From the NCBI GenBank assembly GCA_041946825.1, contig JBHGBD010000001.1:124001-188000 (forward strand): a DNA stretch of 64,000 bases. Direction: 5' to 3'. Source of the DNA: CAZTHM01 sp041946825. GTDB lineage: Bacteria > Acidobacteriota > Terriglobia > UBA7540. This document shows, piece after piece, positions 1 to 8,345 of this stretch. Each line of letters begins with the position of its first letter. Positions within the stretch are counted from its first letter, which is position 1. The notes below the pieces were generated by a model, which worked only from the letters and a program-made list of their open reading frames with translations, did not search any database and had not been told where the DNA came from. The position numbers and the translations under genes were made by a program.

Positions 1-675
1 TGGTGGGAATCGGCGGTGATTCCGCTGGTATACGTCCACTTGGCGAGATTGTACAAGTTCGAGGAGGTTTCAAATCCTCACTCGCCTGCCGCCGCGGCGA
101 ATGGCCAATACGTTCTTATTCGCCGCGAAGCCTACGAGCGGGTCGGCGGCCACGAAGCGGTGCGGGGAGCGATCCTCGAGGACGTCGAACTGGCGCGCCG
201 AGTGAAGGCTGCGGGCGGGCGCCTTCTCTTCTTACCCGGCGCGGAGTGGGTCCAGACGCGGATGTACCGGAGTCTTTCTGAGATGTGGCGAGGCTGGACA
301 AAGAACCTTTACCTCCTGTATGGGCAGAGCGTTGCGAGGATGCTGAGAACACTGACGGAGCTGTGGCTGCTTGATCTCCTCCCCACACTTGGACTTCTCG
401 CCCTGGGCGCGGTTCTGGCGACAGGGTTGGGAGGCCTGCCGGTTTTGCTGGCCACATTAGCGTGTTTCGTTGTTGCGGTGTGGCGGCAGTGGAGCTATAG
501 CAAGGCGCTCGGTCGAATCGGTTTCGAGCCACGCTTGGCGAGCTACCAGCCGCTGGGAGCAGGAGTGTTTGGATTGCTCTTGCTCAATTCGGCTCGCGCA
601 TACCGGTTGGGTGGGAAGGTTCACTGGAAAGGGCGAGAATACTCGACGCCAGGAATCACAAAGGGGACCCGATGA
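1..675 (+). CDS. Family 2 glycosyltransferase, C-terminal part (5' truncated by window edge)
   Basis: The frame is open from base 1, so the start lies outside the window; 224 residues are visible. Seen: the second half of a GT-A fold, with 'ANGQYVLIRREAYERVGGH' followed by an 'LEDVELA' segment carrying the acidic pair expected of the catalytic base, then 'WRGWTKN'. Several hydrophobic helices follow, and the tail ends 'KVHWKGREY'. Known: this arrangement (cytoplasmic GT2 domain, two to four C-terminal membrane helices, V-x-W-K-G-R-x-Y tail) is common in membrane GT2 enzymes, including the HpnB-like group that glycosylates lipids or polysaccharides. The stop overlaps the next ATG (ATGA), so it is translationally coupled to the pterin genes. 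Inference: the acceptor is unknown; a lipid is most likely, but a glycosylated pterin cannot be excluded from context. Confidence 0.85.
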   Translation, partial: WWESAVIPLVYVHLARLYKFEEVSNPHSPAAAANGQYVLIRREAYERVGGHEAVRGAILEDVELARRVKAAGGRLLFLPGAEWVQTRMYRSLSEMWRGWTKNLYLLYGQSVARMLRTLTELWLLDLLPTLGLLALGAVLATGLGGLPVLLATLACFVVAVWRQWSYSKALGRIGFEPRLASYQPLGAGVFGLLLLNSARAYRLGGKVHWKGREYSTPGITKGTR

Positions 676-1079
676 TTTTCGTGACGCGACGCGCGGAGTT
701 TTCTGCTTCGCATTACTATCACAATCCCAGCCTCAGCCCGGAGGAGAACCGGCGCATTTTCGGCAAATGCAATAACCCGCACGGGCACGGGCACAACTAC
801 ACCGTGGAAGTCACCGTCGCGGGAGAAATTGATCCGATCACCGGCATGGTGCTTGACCTCAAGGACTTGAAGAAGCTCCTCGAACAGGAAGTCCTCCAAT
901 TGATGGACCACAGATTTCTGAACCGAGAAGTCCCGACTTTCGCCTCCACCATTCCGACCACGGAGAATATCGCGATAGAAATATGGAGGCTGCTGGTGCC
1001 GAAACTTGCCAGCGGGAAACTGCATCGAATCAGGTTGTACGAAACTCCCGACCTTTTCGTAGACTACTACGGAGATTGA
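672..1079 (+). CDS. 6-pyruvoyl-tetrahydropterin synthase / QueD family, paralog 1
   Basis: PTPS-fold enzyme of 135 residues acting on 7,8-dihydroneopterin triphosphate. Zinc ligands H14, H39 and H41 are visible, the catalytic Cys is C33 in GKCNNPHGHGHNY, and the D79-H80 pair (MDHRFLN) supplies the rest of the catalytic triad. The stretch DPITGMVLDLKDL is closer to animal PTPS than to E. coli QueD. The start ATG overlaps the glycosyltransferase stop, and the stop overlaps the next ATG (TGATG), so expression is coupled. With folE downstream it should make a 6-substituted tetrahydropterin, either 6-pyruvoyl- or 6-carboxy-tetrahydropterin. No other queuosine gene (queC/E/F) is in view, so the end product is unresolved. 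Confidence 0.9.
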   Translation: MIFVTRRAEFSASHYYHNPSLSPEENRRIFGKCNNPHGHGHNYTVEVTVAGEIDPITGMVLDLKDLKKLLEQEVLQLMDHRFLNREVPTFASTIPTTENIAIEIWRLLVPKLASGKLHRIRLYETPDLFVDYYGD

Positions 1080-1537
1080 TGGTTTACCTGACACGCCGTT
1101 ACCGTTTCTCCGCCGCCCATCGGCTGCATACCGATGCCTTGGGGCCGGAGGAGAACGCCCGCGTCTATGGTAAGTGTAACAACCCTCTCGGTCACGGGCA
1201 CAATTACGTCCTGGATGTAACCGTGGCGGGGCCGGTTGATCGCGCGACGGGCATGGTCTATGACCTTGCGAACCTTGATGCGGTGGTTCAGAGCGAAGTG
1301 CTGGACCGGTTCGATGAAGTTCACCTCAATCTCGACACGGAGAATTTCCGGAATCACGTGCCAACCGCGGAGAACGTCGGGATCGAGATCTTCAATATCC
1401 TCAGGTCCAAACTGAAGGTCACGGGCCGATGGGCGTCGGCGCACCTGGAGCGTATCCGCCTTGAGGAAACCAATTCCAATTTCTTTGAGTACGCGGGCGA
1501 GAATGGCCGCGACTTGAAGGAGCAGAGAGTGAGATGA
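1079..1537 (+). CDS. PTPS/QueD-like protein, paralog 2 with altered catalytic dyad
   Basis: Second PTPS-family protein, 152 residues from the ATG that overlaps the previous stop by one base. Residues 1-79 align without gaps to paralog 1: zinc ligands H14, H39 and H41 and catalytic C33 are all kept. At the second catalytic site, however, the D79-H80 of paralog 1 is D79-E80 (FDEVHLN), with a His only at position 82. The C-terminal half is about 17 residues longer. Known: PTPS needs Cys-Asp-His for proton transfer. Inference: this copy may catalyse a different step, or form a hetero-oligomer with paralog 1; it is not obviously dead because zinc and Cys residues are retained. Its stop overlaps the folE start. 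Confidence 0.88.
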   Translation: MVYLTRRYRFSAAHRLHTDALGPEENARVYGKCNNPLGHGHNYVLDVTVAGPVDRATGMVYDLANLDAVVQSEVLDRFDEVHLNLDTENFRNHVPTAENVGIEIFNILRSKLKVTGRWASAHLERIRLEETNSNFFEYAGENGRDLKEQRVR

Positions 1538-2151
1538 GATCAATGGATCACGATAGATCGCCCATCACTGAAGAGGTCGAGGCCCCAGGCGAGTCCGACT
1601 CCTTGGCGGAATCGGTGCGCAATATGCTGACCGAAGTCGGCGAGGACCCTACGCGGGACGGCCTGATAAAAACACCGGAGCGTGTCGCGAAATCCCTGCG
1701 CTTCCTGACCAGCGGATATCAAGCTGACGTGGACAAGGTTTTGAACGGTGCGCTGTACGATGTGGCTTACGATGAGATGGTGATCGTCAAAGATATCGAG
1801 GTTTTCAGCCTCTGCGAGCATCACCTGCTGCCGTTTTTCGGGCGCTGCCACGTTGCCTATGTTCCCACCAAGCGAGTCATCGGCTTGAGTAAAATTCCGC
1901 GACTCGTTGATGTCTTCGCCCGGCGCCTTCAGGTGCAAGAGCGCCTGACGACGCAGATTGCCGAGACCATCATGGAAAAGATTAAGCCGCAGGGAGTCGC
2001 GGTGGTCATTGAAGCCAGACACCTTTGCATGATTATGCGCGGAGTGGAGAAACAGAACTCAGTTGCAGTTACATCTTCCATGCTCGGCATCTTCCGCGAT
2101 TGCGACCAGACGCGGGCGGAGTTCCTGCGCCTCGTCCGGGCATCGGGCTGA
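1534..2151 (+). CDS. folE: GTP cyclohydrolase I
   Basis: Converts GTP to 7,8-dihydroneopterin triphosphate, the substrate of the PTPS enzymes encoded just upstream. Hallmarks: EDPTRDGLIKTPERVAK near residue 37, the zinc site C94 and H97 (SLCEHHLLPFFG) with C165 (ARHLCMIMRGV), and the GLSKIPRLVDVFARRLQVQE core. The 205-residue length is normal; a 30-residue acidic N-terminal extension is also usual. The start at 1534 overlaps the previous stop (ATGA); a second ATG in frame lies at 1543. It is the last gene of a four-gene coupled unit. Confidence 0.96.
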   Translation: MRSMDHDRSPITEEVEAPGESDSLAESVRNMLTEVGEDPTRDGLIKTPERVAKSLRFLTSGYQADVDKVLNGALYDVAYDEMVIVKDIEVFSLCEHHLLPFFGRCHVAYVPTKRVIGLSKIPRLVDVFARRLQVQERLTTQIAETIMEKIKPQGVAVVIEARHLCMIMRGVEKQNSVAVTSSMLGIFRDCDQTRAEFLRLVRASG

Positions 2152-2348
2152 CCAGGATTTACCCTTCAGTAGTTGTCACTTTCCTCGGTAGATTTCTGCC
2201 GGCATGCGACCGAACTACGCTCCGGACTTGCATCCTCAATCCGGATCCTTTGGTTTGTTGGATTTGCGGCCGGTTGCTTGGAGTCCACCCCTACGTCTTA
2301 CCGTCTGTTACAAAAAGAGATAACCATTGAGTAGGTAACTTTGCGCAA

Positions 2349-2409
2349 TTGTGGGACATTTTGCTTGACAACGGAAGTCAAAATGTCTACATTGCACTTG
2401 CTCCCACAA
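2349..2409 (+). promoter_or_regulatory. Sigma-70 promoter covered by nested inverted repeats
   Basis: This lies in the 361-base gap after folE; nothing else was recognised there. TTGACA (2365-2370), a 17-base spacer and TACATT (2388-2393) form a good promoter for the lipoprotein gene at 2513. It is wrapped by two perfect inverted repeats: GACATTTTG (2355-2363) with CAAAATGTC (2379-2387), and an outer TTGTGGGA (2349-2356) with TCCCACAA (2402-2409). The inner pair flanks the -35 box, so it looks like an operator for a dimeric repressor; the outer pair could form a stem in DNA or RNA. Inference only; the regulator is unknown. Confidence 0.6.
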
Positions 2410-2512
2410 AAACATGATCTCCAGAGTCCCGTGTCGAAGGCCCGTGGAAAGTCACCGTGGGAAAGGCCTGCGTCCATCTCGCCCGTCGGCATTCTCTCCC
2501 AAGGAGGCTTCG

Positions 2513-4741
2513 ATGTTTCGTTACGCGCGGATTTTGATTGTGGTTTCGCTCTTGGTCTGGACGGTTGGCTGTGGCAACGAAACGACGACAACCACCACAC
2601 CTCCGCCGCCAGAACAGGGGCCGGTCATCGCTGGAACGGTGTGGAAGGGCCCGCTTAAAGCCGCGACTGTCAGAGTTTACTCCGTAAACTCCAATGGGTC
2701 GAACGGCACGGAATTGGCTTCGGGAGTGACGGATAGCTCAGGCAATTTCAGCATCACCCTCTCTTCTTCCCAGACCGGCCCGGTCCGCGTGGTGGCAAGC
2801 GGAGGAAGCTACAAGAGTGAAGCGACCGGCAGCACCGTGACGGGGACGAGCGAGATCGCCTCCTTGATTGACAGTGTGACCTCGAACGTGAGCGGGCTTG
2901 CGGTTACGCCCCTCTCGAATTTTGTAAGCACTTTGACTCGGCGTCGGTTGAGCGGGGGAGGTTCGTTGCGCCGAGGGCGTGCGCTGGCGGCGGTGGGAGC
3001 CTCCGCAACCGAGCACGCCGCGGCAAACTCCGCGGTGGCGAAATTCTTCGGGTTGTCGGGCGCATCCCCCATCGAAACCCTCCACCCGAAGTTCGGAAAG
3101 AGCGATATCACCGCCGATCCGGATGGCTTCAAGGTGGGCCTGGCAACCGCCACGCTTGCCCTGGAAGGCGCAGCGCTCGCGCCCTCATCTCCGGATGACC
3201 TGTTGGGAGCGCTTGCCAACGACCTTTCTGACGGAGTGTTCGATGGCCACGACGATACAGGCGCGCCGGTCTCCCTCGGGGGCGGCACCCTTCCTCCCAC
3301 GGCGGGAACGACTGATTTCCTGACGTCGTTGAACAACTGCATCACGAACTGCACCACCCTCACCGACAATGGCATCACTTCGGACGACGTTTCCGGCGAG
3401 GTCGGGGACCTTTCCGCTGGCGTCTCGACGAGTTCGCTTACACCCCCGGCAGTCGGCTTGGCCGCCGGTAGCTCAGGGGCCATTGGGTCCATGTCGTTTG
3501 GCGGGAGGCAATACGTGTTCATCGCCGCGAGGTCGAAGGGCATCGCAGTGATTGACGTGACGAACCCGGCCGCCCCAGTGGGTAAGCACTGGATTTCGGT
3601 CTACACCGACATCTTTGGCTCCAATGACGTGGGCGGTGTCATCCCTGTGGTTGGAACGGCAACTCACCCTCAGGTACTGGCGTTCGCTTATGGGAGCAAG
3701 CACGTTGCCCTGCTCAATGCGCAGATTCTGGCGACAGGTACGCCAGGGGTTGATGATGGCAGCCTGATCGATTTCCAGGCGGACCTTCCGCTGGTGGGCT
3801 CCATCGTTGGATTCAGCGGCGGCTCGGCCTACATCGCTGGCGGGATCCCCGATAACGGCCGAAAGGGTGTCTGGCTGGCGACGACGGACGGCTACATCCT
3901 CTTCGACCTGGTCACCAACTCTCTGACAACGGCCTTTCCTATCGATTCCACGAACATGTTGGCGGAGAACCTGGGTGGAGACATCGGGCACGGATTGCTG
4001 TTGGCGGGCAATTATGCTGCGGACTACGGGGGCGCCGTTCAACTCGTTGACTTGCTCGCGGGCAAGTCCTACAACATGGACCCAACATACTACGCAGACC
4101 ACTTTACGACGATCGGCGCGGGTTACGGCGGCATTATCGACGCGAACTCGGTGGACAGCGGATACCAGGTTGGGATCTTCACTTTTGAGGACACCGGCAC
4201 CGCGGCATTTGTCAACTTGTCGACAATCACCAAGACGGACGGAGCCAGCGGCGAGCCCAACACTTTCGTTTCCGCCGCCGATGGCTTCGCGGGCGCCTAC
4301 CTCGGGTCGGCGGTTTTTTCCGGTTCGGCCGTAGACAGCAGCACGCACCTTGCCCTCTTCATGGCGGGATACTCGTCCTACATGGGAGTGGGCCAGTTAC
4401 AGGATCCCACGTCCGTGCCGGCCGGCGGGACGTGGGCAGGGCTGAGTGACTGGAGCACGTATTATCTGGGGTCCTCGGTCGCACTCGGAGTTTATTCAGA
4501 CGCCGGCGACCCTCATGCTGCCGGGGCGGTGTTCAACCTCGGAGCAGGGAAGCCCTTCGGTTACCTCCTCGATGGGTGCGGTTCCTACGCCACGAGTTGT
4601 CGCGCCCTGCAGATTGACATGCAGGGTTTCCTCTCGCTCGAGCGAGCGGGAACTTCAGGCGACGCGGCTCATCAACCTGCGGATACGATCGATCCTGCCG
4701 CCCCGGGAGGACCGATCGTTCCAATTTCGTTCGGTCCTTAA
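2513..4741 (+). CDS. Large exported lipoprotein with LVIVD-like repeats
   Basis: 742 residues from the ATG at 2513, which follows AAGGAGG. A longer open frame exists upstream but lacks a signal sequence at its start. The N-terminus is a lipoprotein signal (ILIVVSLLVWTVGC, lipid on the Cys near residue 20), then a Thr/Pro linker. Next is a small beta-sandwich-like segment (about residues 37-110; VIAGTVWKGPLKAATVRVY...GNFSITL) resembling carboxypeptidase-regulatory or Ig-like folds. The middle and C-terminal parts contain 'QYVFIAARSKGIAVIDVTNP', typical of LVIVD/beta-propeller repeats. Likely surface or periplasmic. No catalytic motif was seen and the substrate is unknown. It is transcribed alone behind the palindromic promoter at 2349-2409. 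Confidence 0.75.
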   Translation: MFRYARILIVVSLLVWTVGCGNETTTTTTPPPPEQGPVIAGTVWKGPLKAATVRVYSVNSNGSNGTELASGVTDSSGNFSITLSSSQTGPVRVVASGGSYKSEATGSTVTGTSEIASLIDSVTSNVSGLAVTPLSNFVSTLTRRRLSGGGSLRRGRALAAVGASATEHAAANSAVAKFFGLSGASPIETLHPKFGKSDITADPDGFKVGLATATLALEGAALAPSSPDDLLGALANDLSDGVFDGHDDTGAPVSLGGGTLPPTAGTTDFLTSLNNCITNCTTLTDNGITSDDVSGEVGDLSAGVSTSSLTPPAVGLAAGSSGAIGSMSFGGRQYVFIAARSKGIAVIDVTNPAAPVGKHWISVYTDIFGSNDVGGVIPVVGTATHPQVLAFAYGSKHVALLNAQILATGTPGVDDGSLIDFQADLPLVGSIVGFSGGSAYIAGGIPDNGRKGVWLATTDGYILFDLVTNSLTTAFPIDSTNMLAENLGGDIGHGLLLAGNYAADYGGAVQLVDLLAGKSYNMDPTYYADHFTTIGAGYGGIIDANSVDSGYQVGIFTFEDTGTAAFVNLSTITKTDGASGEPNTFVSAADGFAGAYLGSAVFSGSAVDSSTHLALFMAGYSSYMGVGQLQDPTSVPAGGTWAGLSDWSTYYLGSSVALGVYSDAGDPHAAGAVFNLGAGKPFGYLLDGCGSYATSCRALQIDMQGFLSLERAGTSGDAAHQPADTIDPAAPGGPIVPISFGP

Positions 4742-4805
4742 GCCGGAATTGTGTAGACTGAGCTCTTCCCGGGTCTCGCGTAAGGGGCCCGGGCAGGGCG
4801 AGGCC

Positions 4806-5516
4806 ATGGAACGTCTCACGGGGAAAGTTGTCCTGGTGACCGGCGCCAGCCGGGGCATCGGATTCGCGATCGCTCAAGCTCTGGGACGCGAGGGAGCGCG
4901 GCTGGTTCTTGTCGCCCGCGACCAGAAGGCGCTTCGGATTGCGGAAGCGAAATTCGACAACCATCCTCTTGGGCTAGCGGCAGACGTGGCGCGCCCCGCG
5001 GATGTCACCCGCCTCTTTCGAACTCTTCAGCGTCACCACAAGCGGCTCGACGTCCTGATCAACAACGCCGGCGTTTTCACTTACAAGGCGTTTGTTCGAA
5101 CCACCCTCCAGGAGTGGCGCTCCAACCTCGAAACCAATCTCACGTCGCTGTTTCTGGTCACACGCGCCGCCCTTCCGCTGCTCGGGCTTAGCCGCGCTCC
5201 GCAGATCGTCAATATCCTTTCCGTGTCGAGTCGCGTTGCCTTTCCTAACTGTTCGGCCTACAGCGCGGCGAAGTTCGGCGCGCTGGGATTGACGCGCGTT
5301 TTGCGCAAGGAACTGCGGCCGCAGGGCATTCGGGTCACGGCCATCCTGCCCGGCACCACCGACACGCGCATGGCCAAAGCCTTCGATTTCCCGGTGGATC
5401 GCACCAAGCTGATTCAGCCCCAGGACATCGCCGACGCCGTTCTCGCCGCAGTCCTCCAGCCGACCCGCACGACCATCGAAGAAGTCCACTTGATGCCCTC
5501 CGCGGGAAGGCTTTGA
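4806..5516 (+). CDS. Short-chain dehydrogenase/reductase (SDR)
   Basis: Classical SDR of 236 residues. The nucleotide-binding motif TGASRGIG is near residue 12, NNAG near 84, the catalytic Ser in NILSVSSR near 140, and the catalytic YSAAK near 154. It should reduce or oxidise a carbonyl/alcohol with NAD(P)(H); the substrate cannot be read from sequence. The start is the ATG beginning MERLTGK; the open frame extends further upstream but that part is antisense-type sequence overlapping the lipoprotein gene. Converges on the PilZ gene at 5574. Confidence 0.9.
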   Translation: MERLTGKVVLVTGASRGIGFAIAQALGREGARLVLVARDQKALRIAEAKFDNHPLGLAADVARPADVTRLFRTLQRHHKRLDVLINNAGVFTYKAFVRTTLQEWRSNLETNLTSLFLVTRAALPLLGLSRAPQIVNILSVSSRVAFPNCSAYSAAKFGALGLTRVLRKELRPQGIRVTAILPGTTDTRMAKAFDFPVDRTKLIQPQDIADAVLAAVLQPTRTTIEEVHLMPSAGRL

Positions 5517-5573
5517 CGGCTTACAGGCGATCCTGGCGTTTCGGGGAATACGTGGCGGGGTTTCCGAAAGGGC

Positions 5574-6209
5574 TCAGGGTTCCGTGGGCTCCGGGAGCGC
5601 CGGCATCCTGGCAATGTAGGCCTCGATGCGCTTGCGATCGTCAAGAGACAATTCGCTGAACTGGATGCCCATTCCCAGCTTGGCGACATGGTACTTGACC
5701 ACCGCCGTGGCGACAACGATCGGCTCGCCGTCATTTAGATGAAAGCGCAAATCGATTTCGGTCCCAAGGGGAGATGGCGTCTGCGTTTCGATGAACATTC
5801 CGCCCATACTCACGTCACGCGAGAATGCCAAAGACATCTCATCCTGTGTGTAGATCTGCGTGGCGAGGGAGACGCGCGGGAACTTGCGGCGGTTCGCGGT
5901 CTTGTGGTGGATCAAACGCAGGATCAGGTGCTGCTGTTCCGGGCTGATCTCGACGAATTCGACGCCGCTGCCTTTCCCGGGAATCACGTAGCAAATGCGA
6001 CCCTTGGCCTCGAGGAAGGGCAGGTGGCGCGCGGGGCGGAAGCGCACGTCGATCGCGGCGCCCTGGCGAAAATCCTCCGGGAGTTGGACGAAGAGCCCGC
6101 CGCCCCCCAGCGTCGCGGCGCGCCCATGGACCGTCTTCTCCTCCGTGCTGCAATCGACGGGGAATTCTGCCGGCACACGAGGGTACTTGCGGACGTGGCG
6201 TCGCCTCAC
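5574..6209 (-). CDS. Tandem PilZ-domain protein
   Basis: 211 residues, GTG start preceded by GGGAGCGAG. Two PilZ domains sit back to back: domain 1 (about 6-95) has RKYPRVPAEFPV and a degenerate TLGGGGLFV; domain 2 (about 105-200) has RRKFPRVSLATQI and SRDVSMGGMFIET. The second fits the canonical RxxxR plus D/NxSxxG c-di-GMP signature better; the first has lost the D/N-x-S. Known: PilZ domains bind cyclic di-GMP and act as effectors for motility or exopolysaccharide. No output domain is fused, so it probably acts by protein contact. Convergent with the SDR gene. Confidence 0.85.
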   Translation of the reverse strand: MRRRHVRKYPRVPAEFPVDCSTEEKTVHGRAATLGGGGLFVQLPEDFRQGAAIDVRFRPARHLPFLEAKGRICYVIPGKGSGVEFVEISPEQQHLILRLIHHKTANRRKFPRVSLATQIYTQDEMSLAFSRDVSMGGMFIETQTPSPLGTEIDLRFHLNDGEPIVVATAVVKYHVAKLGMGIQFSELSLDDRKRIEAYIARMPALPEPTEP

Positions 6210-6363
6210 CAGTGATCTCGCTCCCGAACAGGAGAACCGACTGGCGGGGATTCTACCACAAGTTGGTCGGGGGCGGGAAGGTCCGGTGCCGCGGCGGCAG
6301 GCACCTTCGTAGGGTAGGCTACTAAGATTGCTATTAGCGAATCGGGGCGCGGCCGGAGCTTCC

Positions 6364-6393
6364 TTGACAGGGTTTTCCCGGCGTCCCTATAAT
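6364..6393 (+). promoter_or_regulatory. Perfect-consensus sigma-70 promoter of lysS
   Basis: TTGACA (6364-6369) and TATAAT (6388-6393) separated by 18 bases. Transcription would begin near 6400, downstream of the first ATG of the long frame (6392), so the translation start must be the later GTG at 6446, which has GGGAGGAG at 6432-6439. Confidence 0.85.
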
Positions 6394-6445
6394 GCTGCGT
6401 TTTGTTCCCCGCACCGCCGTCCAATGGTGCCGGGAGGAGCCGCGC

Positions 6446-7990
6446 GTGTCAACCGGAGAACCCGAAAGCCTTCTCGAACAGCGCCAAAAGAAACTGCGCG
6501 CCATCGCCGATCTGGGTTTCGAGCTTTATCCCCGCAAATTTGAATTCACCCACGCGATCCCGCGGGTCGTCGCGGAATTCTCGCCGCGCACGGGTGAGGA
6601 GCTTTCCGCCCAAAAGGTCCCCGTCCGCGTCGCGGGACGGGTGATGACCATCCGCCTGCACGGGAAAGCGGGCTTCGCACACCTGGCGGGCGGCGGCGAG
6701 CGGCTGCAGGTTTACGTGCGCCTGGACGCGGTCGGGGAGCGGGATTTCGAACTCTATAAACTTCTCGACCTGGGCGACATCATTGGCGTGGAGGGCTACC
6801 TCTTCCGCACCCGGACCGGCGAACTGACGGTTCACGCGGAGCGCCTGCATTTTCTGGCCAAGGCCCTGCTTCCCCTTCCCGAAAAGTGGCACGGCCTCAC
6901 CGATGTCGAGATCCGCTACCGCCAGCGCTACGTCGATCTAATGGCGAACCCGGAAGTCCGGCGCGTCTTCGAGCGGCGGACGCAGATTGTCCGTGCCATC
7001 CGGCAGTTTCTCGATGCCGAGGGCTACCTCGAAGTTGAAACGCCCATGATGCAGCCCCTGGCCGGGGGCGCCATGGCGCGGCCGTTTATGACGCATCACA
7101 ACGCGCTCGATATTGACCTCTTCCTCCGCATCGCGCCCGAGCTCTATCTGAAACGGCTGACGGTCGGCGGGCTCGACCGCGTTTACGAGATCAACCGCAA
7201 TTTCCGCAACGAGGGCATTTCCACCCAGCACAATCCCGAGTTCACGATGCTGGAGTTCTACCAGGCATACGCCGACTACCGCGACATGCTGGCCCTCACG
7301 GAACGGCTGATGCGACACCTGGCCCAGGCCGTGCTCGGCTCGCTGGAATTTGAATTTGCCGGAGAACGGATTTCGCTCTCCGAATTTCACCGCTACACCA
7401 TGAAGGAAGCGGTCGTCAAGTTCTGGCCCGAGCCGGGACAAGGCCCGACCGTGGAAGACCTGGCAACGCCCAAAGCCGTTTTCCCCTGGATTGAAACGTA
7501 CAACGCTCTTGCGGCACAGGAGGGAAACGCCCATGAGCCGCTGCAGCTCCCCGCCGGAACGGCGCCTGGCATGGCCCTCCAGCAACTCTTCGAACAAGTG
7601 TCGGAGCGGCACTTGATTCAGCCGACCTTCATCTACGATTTCCCCCTCGAGGTCTCGCCGCTTTCCAAACAGAAACCGGATGACCCCAACTTCGTCGAGC
7701 GGTTCGAGCTTTACATCGGCGGAATGGAAATCGCCAACGCCTTCAGCGAATTGAACGATCCCGCCGAGCAGCGCGATCGCTTTGAGTACCAGCAGATGCT
7801 GCGCGAGAAGGGCGATCTGACGGCCCATGCCATCGACGAAGATTACATTCGCGCTCTCAGCTACGGCATGCCGCCGGCGGGCGGGGAAGGGATCGGCATC
7901 GACCGCCTTACCATGCTCTTCACCAACTCGCGGTCCATCCGCGACGTGATTCTGTTTCCGTTACTGCGCCCCGAAAAGCCGACGGCATGA
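6446..7990 (+). CDS. lysS: Lysine--tRNA ligase, class II
   Basis: 514 residues from GTG 6446. The N-terminal OB-fold anticodon-binding domain spans about 45-160 (VRVAGRVMTIRLHGKAGFAHL). The class II catalytic domain follows: motif 1 around YLEVETPMMQP, motif 2 FRNEGISTQHNPEFTMLEFY, and motif 3 GIGIDRLTMLF near the C-terminus. Charges tRNA-Lys in the cytoplasm. The start is chosen because the promoter -10 box overlaps the only upstream ATG. Single gene; downstream comes an AT-rich intergenic island. Confidence 0.96.
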   Translation: MSTGEPESLLEQRQKKLRAIADLGFELYPRKFEFTHAIPRVVAEFSPRTGEELSAQKVPVRVAGRVMTIRLHGKAGFAHLAGGGERLQVYVRLDAVGERDFELYKLLDLGDIIGVEGYLFRTRTGELTVHAERLHFLAKALLPLPEKWHGLTDVEIRYRQRYVDLMANPEVRRVFERRTQIVRAIRQFLDAEGYLEVETPMMQPLAGGAMARPFMTHHNALDIDLFLRIAPELYLKRLTVGGLDRVYEINRNFRNEGISTQHNPEFTMLEFYQAYADYRDMLALTERLMRHLAQAVLGSLEFEFAGERISLSEFHRYTMKEAVVKFWPEPGQGPTVEDLATPKAVFPWIETYNALAAQEGNAHEPLQLPAGTAPGMALQQLFEQVSERHLIQPTFIYDFPLEVSPLSKQKPDDPNFVERFELYIGGMEIANAFSELNDPAEQRDRFEYQQMLREKGDLTAHAIDEDYIRALSYGMPPAGGEGIGIDRLTMLFTNSRSIRDVILFPLLRPEKPTA

Positions 7991-8053
7991 CCGTTGAATG
8001 AGAGGTCTCTGCCGCATGCACGAATAGCATCTTAATGGGCCAAAGTGGCGTTT

Positions 8054-8215
8054 CTTAACCCACTCTTAACCCAAGATTTTGTAAACTATTGATAATAAGC
8101 TACATGATGGGTTAAGAGGATTTTTAGCTAATTTATTTGTTTTCAATAAGATAAACAAGATTGCTTAACCCAAGTATCTATAAACCCATGATTCTAAATG
8201 CCCTGGTGGGTTAAG
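8054..8215. repeat. AT-rich island with five CTTAACCCA boxes
   Basis: Part of a 590-base gap (7991-8580) without a gene. The box CTTAACCCA occurs at 8054-8062, 8065-8073 and 8164-8172, and in inverse form TGGGTTAAG at 8108-8116 and 8207-8215. A shorter TAAACCCA is at 8181. Two inverted pairs (8065/8108 and 8164/8207) have exactly the same 43-base offset, and the sequence between them is recognisably related, so the island is a diverged duplication of a roughly 53-base inverted-repeat unit with a 99-base period. The first two boxes are 11 bases (one helical turn) apart. The region is strikingly AT-rich compared with the flanks. Function unknown. Confidence 0.7.
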
Positions 8216-8249
8216 CCTTCTGCCCTGTATTGCGCCGGTCGGGGCAGAC

Positions 8250-8345
8250 GATTTTGGATCGAGGATTTTGGATTGCAGGTTTTCCATTCTCGATTTTCGG
8301 GTTTCACGTTTCGCGTTTCCGATGTCGAGTTTCGCGTCTTCCAAA
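8250..8345 (+). repeat. T/G-rich GATTTTGGATT phrase repeat
   Basis: Imperfect short-phrase repetition (GATTTTGGAT, CGATTTTCGGGTTTCACG, GTTTCGCGTTTCC) on the plus strand, downstream of lysS in its sense direction. Similar phrases occur next to other stop codons in this window (28116, 28558, 34194, 51213, 52810, 58090). No coding signal is visible. The rest of the gap to 8580 shows nothing further that was recognised. Confidence 0.5.

Noticed and set aside
3..281. Alternative plus-strand ORF overlapping the glycosyltransferase
   Set aside because: Arg/Pro/Gly-rich shadow frame with no domain; the frame from base 1 carries clear GT2 motifs.
6392..6445. ATG 6392 as the lysS start
   Set aside because: It overlaps the TATAAT box, upstream of the expected transcription start, so it cannot be on the mRNA from that promoter.
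8054..8215. CRISPR array
   Set aside because: Repeat units are only about 9 bases and in both orientations, with no constant spacer length.
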